The notes under the pieces were generated by a model that did no database searches, was not told the origin of the DNA, and saw nothing but the letters and a program-made list of their open reading frames with translations. Positions 16,906-24,786 of a stretch of DNA of 64,000 bases are shown piece after piece (position 1 is the stretch's first letter; each line of letters opens with the position of its first letter). Both the position numbers and the translations under genes were made by a program. This DNA comes from Lachnospiraceae bacterium. GTDB lineage: Bacteria > Bacillota > Clostridia > Lachnospirales > Lachnospiraceae. Location: positions 20,320-84,319 of the forward strand of contig JALFVM010000182.1 in assembly GCA_022787145.1 (NCBI GenBank). Reading direction: 5' to 3'.

Positions 16906-17035
16906 TCATAAACAAAAATTAATTATTAAGATATTAATTTATTAACATAAAAATAAATTAAAAAGTAGAAGTGCTGTTGTAGAAATGCACAAAAAATAAA
17001 TGTAAAATTTGAATATAATAACGAAAATATGATTT

Positions 17036-17344
17036 GAAAGCGAAAAACGGCAATTAGCACTTGACTTTGCAAAAGCAGCACAGGGTGATGAGAAATTGCA
17101 GGAAGTTGTGGGCATGTATATCCGCAGACTCGGCACGGGAATTGTCAACATTGTCAATATTTTCCGACCGTAGCTGGTACTGCTTGGCGGTAGACTTTCC
17201 GGACAGGGAGAGGCGTTGACGAAACCACTTACCGCAATCATGAAGGAAGGATGTTTCGGAGGAGACAAGGGAGAACTTCCGGAAATTGCAATTGCAGCAC
17301 TTGGCAACAAGGCCGGTATGATCGGCGCTGCAAGTCTGATATAA
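17036..17344 (+). pseudogene. ROK-family sugar kinase, C-terminal remnant
   Basis: In the frame of 17063 the sequence reads DFAKAAQGDEKLQEVVGMY, then IVNIVNIFRP, an in-frame TAG (17171-17173), then LVLLGGRLSGQGEALTKPL and PEIAIAALGNKAGMIGAASL before TAA. This is the C-terminal third of a ROK glucokinase-type protein (the LLGGxxSxQG and ALGNxAGMIGAA motifs). The N-terminal two thirds with the nucleotide-binding loop are absent, and AT-rich non-coding DNA stands in their place (16906-17035). The remnant cannot make a functional kinase. It sits between the LacI regulator and the glycosidase remnants. Confidence 0.85.
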
Positions 17345-17414
17345 AAAAGAGAGTGATTTTAAGGCGGCAAAGATGCAAATCTGCCGCCTTATTTAGAATA
17401 AAGGAATGATAGTT

Positions 17415-18011
17415 ATGTTTGAAAGAGTAAAAGTAGTTCAGATTAATGAGCATATATGGCTTCTGAACGATGCAGATGAGGCAACGGGATACCTTGTGGT
17501 TGGTAAAGAGAAGGCACTGATCATTGATACCATGAACGGATACGAAGATGTAAAGGCGATTGCGAAGACGCTGATGGATCTTCCGCTTACGGTGGTTAAT
17601 ACGCACGGACATCCAGATCACATTTTTGGAAATGTTTATTTTGATGAGGTCTATATGCACCCGGATGATTGGGAACTTGCCCGCAATTATACAAAAATTC
17701 CAGAATTTCAGAAGGCAGTGGGACAGCGCAATCTGAAATTTCCTCCGTTGCTTCCTGTAAAGGAAGGCGATATCTTTGATCTGGGAGGAGTAACACTGGA
17801 AGTGTATCACATACCAGGACACACACCTGGAGGAATCTGCCTGCTGGATCGAGAAAATCGGATTTTATTTACTGGAGACAGCATCATTGAGCAGACGTGG
17901 ATGCAGATGAAAGAGAGTCTTCCGATTCCAGTATTCTTTGAGTCTTTAAACAAAATAACAGAGATTCTCTTTTTATTCCGGAAAGCGGAAATGGAATGCC
18001 GGACATTTTGA
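17415..18011 (+). pseudogene. Metallo-beta-lactamase fold hydrolase, 3'-truncated by a deletion
   Basis: The frame encodes an MBL-fold protein with VNTHGHPDHIFGNVYF (HxHxDH-type motif reading HGHPDH), YHIPGHTPGGICLLD and LFTGDSIIEQTW, so the metal site is mostly present. After FFESLNKITE homology stops and the frame runs into unrelated residues (ILFLFRKAEMECRTF) that overlap the next gene's codons in another frame. About 50 C-terminal residues, including the last conserved histidine region, are missing. Family length is about 240 residues; here it is 198. A deletion joining it to the GH9 gene near 17955-17975 explains both truncations. Possible start: ATG 17415 (or 17406). Confidence 0.75.
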
Positions 18012-19084
18012 ATGAATGTCTGTATGAGTTGCGCTGGCTTATGAAGATGCAGATGGAGGACGGAAGCGTACGACACAAACTGACATCTATGCGTCACGCT
18101 AATTTTGTGATGCCGCATGAGGACAAACGTCAGATGATTCTGTTTCCGGTATCGACCATGGCAGTCGCGGATTTTGCCGCAATTATGGCTCTGGCATCCC
18201 GTGTGTATAGCCCATATGAGGAGGTTTTTGCACAGGAAGTGCTGCAGGCTGCAAAGAAGGCATGGAGCTGGTTGGAAAATCATCCGGAGTTTATTGGATT
18301 TGAAAATCCACAGGGATGTAATACCGGTGATTACGCAGATGCGGATGACAAAGATGAGCGTTTGTGGGCCGCATCGGAATTATATCGGGCTTGTGGCGAT
18401 GAAAAATATCTGAAGGCTGCATCAGAGTTTGTCAATCAAGTTTCTGATCTTACTGCGATGGGATGGAGTGATGTTGCAGGATTTGCAGGATGGGCTTTTT
18501 TAACAGAGAATACGGACAGCAAAGAAGGAAAAACAGAGTTTTGTGAATTGCAGAACAGATTTCGAACTGTTTTTTTGGAAAAAGCAGAAGAAATCGTGAA
18601 AATAAGTCAGAAAAGCGGATACTTTGTGGCTTTGGAAAGCGAGGACTATGGATGGGGAAGTAATATGGTGCTTCTGAATCGCGCAATGATTCTGGCAACG
18701 GCTTATCTTCTGAAACCGGAAGAAAGCTATTTAAACACGGTAGTAAGACAGATGGACTATTTGTTGGGAATAAATGCTGTTGGGTATAGTTATATCACAG
18801 CAGTCGGCAGTGGTTCCTGTAAAAATCCCCATAACAGGGTAACTGTGTCTGACGGAATAGAAAACACGATACCGGGCTTTGTAGTAGGAGGCGCAAATGA
18901 GCATCCAGTTGATGAAAAAGCAGAATGGTTAATTGTTCCGGGAACACCGTCGATGAAATGCTTTTTGGATATCTGGGAGTGTTATTCTTTAAATGAGATA
19001 ACGATTTACTGGAATTCACCGGCTATTTTTGTGGCTGCGTTTCTAACAGATGTAAACTCATATAAAGAACGCAATAGAATCTAA
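17972..19084 (+). pseudogene. GH9 endoglucanase, 5'-truncated remnant
   Basis: The open frame (ATG at 17996, recognisable from IPESGNGMPDILNE at 17975) is the C-terminal two thirds of a glycoside hydrolase family 9 catalytic domain. It has PVSTMAVADFAAIMALASRV, DERLWAASELYRACGD, CKNPHNR, PGFVVGGANEHP and SLNEITIYWNSPAIFVAAF, whose Glu is the general acid. The Ig-like domain and the DAGD-type aspartates of the N-terminal part, which activate water, are gone. The gene joins the truncated MBL gene without a spacer. It cannot be an active cellulase, although 362 residues stay in frame. Confidence 0.82.
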
Positions 19085-19226
19085 ACTTATAAGGAATTAG
19101 CGAAGATGCAGATGTGATATTCAGCATAATTATTTCCATTTGACAGGAAATATCTATGAAGTAAAAATAAGACATTCTTTTGACAGATGTCAAGGATTAT
19201 TTTATAAAAATAGGAGGAAATTTACT

Positions 19227-20462
19227 ATGGGATTTCGAGAGGATTTTGTGTGGGGCGCTGCGACAAGTGCATATCAGATTGAGGGCGCGGTAACTGGAGA
19301 AGGAAAAGGAGAGCATATCTGGGATGTCTGCACGAGAGAACCGGGATATGTATTTGAAAGGCATACAGGAGAAGTGGCTTGTGACCATTACCACAGATAT
19401 CGCGAGGATGTAAAAATCATGAAGGAAATCGGCCTGAAAGCCTACCGTTTTTCGATTGACTGGTCACGTGTGCTGCCGGATGGATTTGGCCGCGTCAATG
19501 AAAAGGGAATTGCATTTTACAATGCATTGATTGATGAACTTCTGGAAAATGGAATCGAGCCATATATCACACTGTTTCACTGGGAACTTCCGTATGAAAT
19601 TTATAAGCGCGGCGGATGGATGAATCCGCAGATTGTAGAATGACTTCGTGTTCCGTTAAGAGATACATTTGAGATGTCTCACAATGCACTGAAAGCGCAT
19701 GGAAGAGCCGTACAGATGCTTCGTCAGTATGGAAAACAGCCGTTGACGATTGGATATGCTCCGACTTGCGGTATGTGCTATCCGGAAACAGAAAAAGCAG
19801 AAGATATCGAGGCGGCAAGACAGGCACAGTTTGCACTGCAGCCGGATGACCGCAACTGGACCTGGAACATTTCCTGGTGGTCTGATCCGGTTCTTCTTGG
19901 ACATTATCCGGAGGAAGCTCTTGTTCGCTATGAGAAATATCTTCCAAAGATTACAGAAGAAGATATGAAATTGATCTCTGAGCCGATTGATGTATATGGA
20001 CAGAATATTTATAATGGTAGATGTATCCGCATGGGGGCAGACGGAAAGCCGGAAGAAGTAAAGAGATACGAGGGATTTCCAAAGACTGCCATTGACTGGC
20101 CGGTGACACCGGAATGTCTGTACTGGGGACCGAAATTTTTGTATGAGCGTTACCAGAAACCGATGTATATTACAGAGAATGGTATGTCCTGTCATGACGT
20201 GATTTCTCTGGACGGCAAAGTGCACGATCCAAACAGAATTGATTTTCTGGCGAGATATCTTCATGAGCTGAAACGTGCAGCAGGAGAGATTGATCTGCGA
20301 GGATACTTCCAGTGGTCGCTGATGGACAATTTTGAGTGGGCAAAGGGATATTCAGAGCGTTTTGGTCTGGTTTATGTGGATTACAAGACACAGGAGCGAA
20401 TCCTGAAAGATTCTGCATATTGGTATCGCGATGTAATCAAAAACAATGGTCAGCAGTTATAG
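19227..20462 (+). pseudogene. GH1 beta-glucosidase with internal deletion and stop
   Basis: The first part (19227-19643) begins MGFREDFVWGAATSAYQIEG and runs through FSIDWSRVLPDGFGRVNEKG and LFHWELPYEIYKRGGW to a TGA at 19641. The same frame resumes with LRVPLRDTFEMSHNALKAHG and ends with YITENGMSCHDV (nucleophile Glu) and YFQWSLMDNFEWAKGYSERF. About 40 residues are missing at the TGA, including the family's TLNEP motif that carries the acid/base Glu. The stop can be explained as a junction of TG from a Trp codon with A from a Gly codon. AGGAGG precedes the ATG. The product is dead or absent. Confidence 0.9.
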
Positions 20463-20543
20463 AAGGATAAAATTTTTAAAGTAATCAAGGTTTTGACACC
20501 TAAATCATTTTATGAATGAAGCAAGAAAACAGGAGGAATAGAT

Positions 20544-21074
20544 ATGTGCAGCAGTCCATTTGAGACATTAACATCAGAAAGAATAAAGATGGGAAGATTT
20601 ATCATTGTTTCTGATCAAGTAAAAGTCAATGACAAAGTCTGCCCTTATGATTATTTGGAGATGAAAGAAGGAGTCTGCATCCTTCCATTTCATGGCGATA
20701 AGGTCATTACTTTAAAGGAATACCGTTATCCAATCCGCTCCTGGCAGAGGGAACTGCCGGGAGGATTAATTGATCCAGGTGAAACACCAGAAACGGCGGC
20801 AGAGAGAGAATTGCTTGAAGAAACGGGATATCATGTGGAACAGCTCATTTCGCTCGGGGCTTTTTATCCTTCTTTCGGCTCTACCAACGAAAAAATTTAT
20901 CTGTTTGAGGCGGTTTGCGCTAAGCGAATAGATACTAGCCTGGATGAGGCGGAAGTTCTGAATCTGGAAGAAATTCCAGTCTCAGAACTGGAACATATGA
21001 TTGCTTGTGGAGAATTTATGCATGGAGCCGGGCTTGCAGCCTGGGCTAAACACTGCTGTCCTTCCAAAAAATAG
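20544..21074 (+). CDS. Nudix hydrolase (ADP-ribose pyrophosphatase-like)
   Basis: A 176-residue cytoplasmic enzyme. The complete Nudix box GLIDPGETPETAAERELLEE, followed by TG (G-x5-E-x7-REUxEExGU), lies at about residues 74-96. It is preceded by TLKEYRYPIRSWQRELPGG and followed by YPSFGSTNEKIYLFEA, a layout typical of ADP-ribose pyrophosphatase-type NudF proteins. The reaction is likely ADP-ribose to AMP and ribose 5-phosphate, but the substrate cannot be fixed from sequence. CAGGAGGAA lies just upstream of the ATG. A TTGACA at 20493 has no well-spaced -10. Confidence 0.88.
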   Translation: MCSSPFETLTSERIKMGRFIIVSDQVKVNDKVCPYDYLEMKEGVCILPFHGDKVITLKEYRYPIRSWQRELPGGLIDPGETPETAAERELLEETGYHVEQLISLGAFYPSFGSTNEKIYLFEAVCAKRIDTSLDEAEVLNLEEIPVSELEHMIACGEFMHGAGLAAWAKHCCPSKK

Positions 21075-21095
21075 TTGATATCGAGTGAGACATTG

Positions 21096-21143
21096 GGGAC
21101 GGTTCTAGTCCGGAATTTAAAAATTCCGAGCCAGAACCGTCCC
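21096..21143. repeat. Interrupted palindrome with GGGACGGTTCT arms
   Basis: Arms 21096-21106 and 21133-21143 (GGGACGGTTCT/AGAACCGTCCC) and inner arms 21111-21118 and 21121-21128 (CGGAATTT/AAATTCCG) pair around a short internal mismatch. It is the third member of the palindrome family seen at 6550 and 11980. It lies 21 bases after the Nudix stop. Confidence 0.8.
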
Positions 21144-21186
21144 TTTGTACACATGTTCCATACCTGCATCCCATTTTAATTTCAGA

Positions 21187-21214
21187 TTGCAAAATACCTA
21201 AAAAATGGTATAAT
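21187..21214 (+). promoter_or_regulatory. Promoter upstream of small ORFs and cotH
   Basis: TTGCAA (21187-21192), a 16-base spacer and TATAAT (21209-21214). It is the only clear promoter seen before the CotH gene, 340 bases further on. Confidence 0.55.
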
Positions 21215-21257
21215 TTTATATAAGTATACGATTTTGTGCACAGAGGTGAAGAAAAAT

Positions 21258-21492
21258 ATGGAAAAGAATATTTTTGATTCGGGTATCCATTTTGACACCC
21301 GAATCATATGTATGGAATCATCCGAAGAGGAAGGAGGTAACGGTGCACTGTGTGGGTGCTATGTTCAGCAATGAAAATGGAATGATTGTTCTGGAAGGTT
21401 ATCACCGGCTGTTTGATGATCTGTCTCAAAAACGTGCTGTGGCCAAGAACAGACAAGGTGATTGCGAGAACATTGATTCATGTAAGATATGA
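21258..21492 (+). other. Two overlapping small ORFs, unrecognised (leader peptides or gene remnant)
   Basis: A 38-codon ORF (21258-21374, MEKNIFDSGIHFDTRIICME...) has GAGGTGAAG upstream. A second one in another frame (GTG 21343 to TGA 21492, 49 codons, containing NGMIVLEGYHRLFDDLSQKR) has AAGGAGG five bases before its GTG, inside the first ORF. I do not recognise either. They could be translated leader ORFs of the CotH transcript, or the frameshifted remnant of one gene. The rest of 21075-21554 holds the palindrome and promoter listed separately. Confidence 0.35.
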
Positions 21493-21554
21493 TGTTGCCA
21501 TACATAAGAGAGTTTCACATTACAGAAAAAGCAACAAAGATAGGAGGGTATGAA

Positions 21555-24500
21555 GTGAAAAAGAAAAAGTGGATGGCAGCGTGCCTTGCGTTTGCTTTGA
21601 GTATCAGCAATAGTTTTTGCTATACAGGGGCAGCTACTGTTGATTTGAACTTAACGGAAGATGGTGTGGAAAATCAAATGCTGGAGGAAGAACAGCCAAA
21701 GGAGGATTTGCCATCTGTTGGGACACAAGAGCTGGACATTTCTGAGACGGATGTTTCTGAGTTAGATGTCTCTGAGTTGGAAAATTCTGAATTGGAGACT
21801 TCAAAATCAGAGACTTCTGAATTGGAAGAATCTGAACCGGAGACTTCTGAGATAGAATTTCCAGGAGATACTCTTATTTATCATGCACAGGATGCAGAGA
21901 TTTCTGCACAGAAGATTGAGGATGAATGGTACTTGTTTCTTCCTTCAACAGAACGTGCAGAGGCGTTTCGGGTAGAATGCCAGCTGGAAGATGGATCTGA
22001 ACTTTGGATTTCAGGCAGTCAGAAAGAAGAAGGGGTTTTACTGGAAGAGGAAATGGATCTTTCTTCTGTTGCAGTTGAGGAAGAACATGTCTGGCCGGTG
22101 CAATTATCCATCCGTAAAGAAAATACATTGGTGGCAGAACAGAAACTGAATGTTATGTACTCGGAAAATATTTCTTCTATGTTTATCACAAGCAAGGATA
22201 AGGACAATGCAGGCCGGGACTACGTGGATGCTGTTAAGGGAAATAAAGGTTCTGGCAGTATGACTCTTTGTGATGCAGATGGAAATGAAATTTACAACAG
22301 TACTTTTAAAGAGATTAAGGCGAGAGGAAATTCCTCATACAAGTATTATCCGAAAAAGTCCTATCAGATAAAGCTGGGTGACAAAGCTTCTTTAATTCCG
22401 GGGACAAAGGAACATAAAACCTGGATTTTGCTTGCTCAGTACAACGATCCTTTGAAAATTGCAGATAAGACGTGGAAAGATGTTGCCAATTATCTGGATG
22501 ATGCATATGAGCCGGATGAGACGTACACGGATCTGTATTATGACGGGGAATACCGTGGGACGTATATGATTTCTGAAAAAGTACAGATTGATTCTGAAAG
22601 AATCGACATTACAGATGCAGAGGCATTGTATGAGGAATGCAATGAAAATTACGGCAGTGATGCTGTGATTCAGAAAGCGAAGAACAAATACGGAAAATAT
22701 TACAAATACACGGAAGGCTTGACGGAACCAGAGGAGCGTTCTTTTTTGCTGGAGATGAATGGAAGAGCCGGGGATGAAGTAAACTGGTTTAAACTGAAAT
22801 CCGGCCTTGGAATCAATATTAAAACTCCCGAATATGTGGGAAAAAATGATGGAAAATATATCAGTGAATATGTGCAGGAATTTGAGAATGCCATTATGGC
22901 GATGGATGAAAATGGCAATCACACAGGTCAGAATCCGGATACAGGATTGTTTTATTATGATTATGCAGATCTGGATAGCCTTGTGCGTATTTATCTTCTG
23001 AACAGTGTTTCCGGATACAATGACGGATTCTGGAGATCGCTTTATATGTATAAGGATACGGAAGGTTTGATGAAATTCGGACCTATCTGGGATATGGATT
23101 TGACACTCGGAACAGGATGGATCAATCCTCCTGAAGCGCAGAGTGAACCGATGGGATTGACGGTATGGGGCAGCCATCTGATACAGATTCCAAGTTTCAG
23201 ACAGGCAGTTCGTACTTATTATGAAGAACATTTTCCGACAATCTCAGCAGCACTTCAGGGAGACAGCGAGGCGTCAGCCCAGACGGGAATCACCCCGTTG
23301 TGGGACAGAGTTGAGCAGGTCAGAGCGTCTGCGCGTATGGATTATAAAGTATGGCCAATTCGGATCAAATGTGCCTCTCCGTACGCAAAATATCCAAATC
23401 AGACATACGCAGAGTACCTTGCATCAGGGTGCATTCCGCTGTTTGAATTATGGCCGGAGGATATGACGTTTGATCAGGTTGCAGATGCAAGGATTGCATG
23501 GCAGAGGGAACATGACAGCTGGCAGCAGAGCTATTTTGGAGGAATGCAAACGGAGCATGCACATGTATATGGTGCTGCGACAGATAATGGCAATGGAACA
23601 CATACAAGAGCATGTATGGGATGCGGAGAAATAAAAACAGAAGACTGCAAGAAAACACTGGTCTCACAGACAGAGCCGTCTGCATCCGATATGGGACATG
23701 AAATATACGAATGCAGCGTCTGTAAGGGAAGGCAGACTGTAAATACGACACTGGAACGCAGTGAAAAATTTACAAAATCGAAAATCACCTATAAGGTTCT
23801 TATAAAGGATCAATGTGTAAGACCGAATCAGGCAGTTTCTGCGACGAAGAAATTGCCGTCCACGGTCAAATTTGGAGGTATTACTTATCGAGTATATCCG
23901 ACAAGCCAGGAGGCATTTGGAACACCGCCCTCATTAAAGGCGACAAACGCAGGTTATAACAGTGTGAAAATCAGCTGGAGTAAAGTAAAAGGTGCGGATG
24001 CAATGGCGATTTACCTATATGATCCGGTAAAAAAGAAGACGACCTGGAAGGCAAATGTCCCACAGGCACAGGGAAGCTATGTGATGTCTGGTCTGACAAG
24101 CGGCAAAAAATATGATTTTAAAGTACGGGCATTTTATTGCGATTCGGAAGGAAGGGAGCTCGGAAAATATTCCAAGGCTGTCAGTGCAGTACCGGAGCTT
24201 GGCAAATTAAGTTCTGTTTCTGCTGACCGAAGATCCTATAACAGCGTGAGACTGAGCTGGAAAGCTCCAACAGAGGCAGATGGAGTATCCATTTATCTGT
24301 ATCATCCGTCAACAAAACGTACAACCTGGAAGGTCAATGTGAAAAAAGGAACTTCTGATTATACGATGTCGGGACTTAAGACAGGGCAGGTGTACTATTT
24401 TAAGATGCGTTCCTATAAGAATGTCAATGGTAAGAAAATCTATGGCGCGTTTACAGGCACGTTATCAGCCACCCCATCTCTTCTGGTTCCAAAGAATTTT

Positions 24501-24764
24501 TCTGTAGAATCAAGTGCGCGGGGAAATGCGAAACTGAAATGGACAGAGTCTACAGGAGCACAGTATACATCTATTTATCTGTATCATCCGTCAACAAAGC
24601 GTACAACCTGGAAAGCTGATGTGAAAAAGGGGACATCCAGTTATACCTTTAAAAAGCTGACCAGTGGGAAGCGGTATTATTATCGAATCCGCTCCTATCG
24701 CTATGTCGATGGAAAGAAAGTTTTTAGCAGATTTTCAAATGTGGAATCTGTTGAGATACAATAA
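21555..24764 (+). CDS. Secreted CotH-kinase family protein with FN3 tail
   Basis: A 1,069-residue secreted protein. The signal peptide (residues 1-33) is followed by an acidic Ser/Glu repeat with the period ETSELE. The CotH atypical-kinase domain spans about 215-600, with KARGNSSYKYYPKKSYQIKL (near 255-275) and PIWDMDLTLGTGW (near 509-521), the conserved Asp motif. A CxxC knuckle region (MGCGEIK, CSVCKGR), a FGGITYRVYPTSQEAFG module and three FN3 repeats (about 793-1065) follow. CotH proteins phosphorylate spore-coat or surface proteins in Bacillus; the target here is unknown. GTG 21555 is chosen by AGGAGGG six bases upstream. The phosphodiesterase gene starts 22 bases downstream. Confidence 0.88.
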   Translation: MKKKKWMAACLAFALSISNSFCYTGAATVDLNLTEDGVENQMLEEEQPKEDLPSVGTQELDISETDVSELDVSELENSELETSKSETSELEESEPETSEIEFPGDTLIYHAQDAEISAQKIEDEWYLFLPSTERAEAFRVECQLEDGSELWISGSQKEEGVLLEEEMDLSSVAVEEEHVWPVQLSIRKENTLVAEQKLNVMYSENISSMFITSKDKDNAGRDYVDAVKGNKGSGSMTLCDADGNEIYNSTFKEIKARGNSSYKYYPKKSYQIKLGDKASLIPGTKEHKTWILLAQYNDPLKIADKTWKDVANYLDDAYEPDETYTDLYYDGEYRGTYMISEKVQIDSERIDITDAEALYEECNENYGSDAVIQKAKNKYGKYYKYTEGLTEPEERSFLLEMNGRAGDEVNWFKLKSGLGINIKTPEYVGKNDGKYISEYVQEFENAIMAMDENGNHTGQNPDTGLFYYDYADLDSLVRIYLLNSVSGYNDGFWRSLYMYKDTEGLMKFGPIWDMDLTLGTGWINPPEAQSEPMGLTVWGSHLIQIPSFRQAVRTYYEEHFPTISAALQGDSEASAQTGITPLWDRVEQVRASARMDYKVWPIRIKCASPYAKYPNQTYAEYLASGCIPLFELWPEDMTFDQVADARIAWQREHDSWQQSYFGGMQTEHAHVYGAATDNGNGTHTRACMGCGEIKTEDCKKTLVSQTEPSASDMGHEIYECSVCKGRQTVNTTLERSEKFTKSKITYKVLIKDQCVRPNQAVSATKKLPSTVKFGGITYRVYPTSQEAFGTPPSLKATNAGYNSVKISWSKVKGADAMAIYLYDPVKKKTTWKANVPQAQGSYVMSGLTSGKKYDFKVRAFYCDSEGRELGKYSKAVSAVPELGKLSSVSADRRSYNSVRLSWKAPTEADGVSIYLYHPSTKRTTWKVNVKKGTSDYTMSGLKTGQVYYFKMRSYKNVNGKKIYGAFTGTLSATPSLLVPKNFSVESSARGNAKLKWTESTGAQYTSIYLYHPSTKRTTWKADVKKGTSSYTFKKLTSGKRYYYRIRSYRYVDGKKVFSRFSNVESVEIQ

Positions 24765-24786
24765 AGATGAAAAGGAGGAAGACGAA

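Noticed and set aside
20493..20516. TTGACA before the Nudix gene as a promoter
   Set aside because: The -35 is perfect, but no -10-like hexamer lies 16-18 bases downstream; the nearest, TATGAA, is only 12 bases away.
24000..24760. Repeated nucleotide blocks in the cotH 3' part, as for a CRISPR or satellite
   Set aside because: They are in-frame FN3 coding repeats (TTTATCTGTATCATCCGTC type), not spaced direct repeats. No CRISPR array was seen anywhere in the window.
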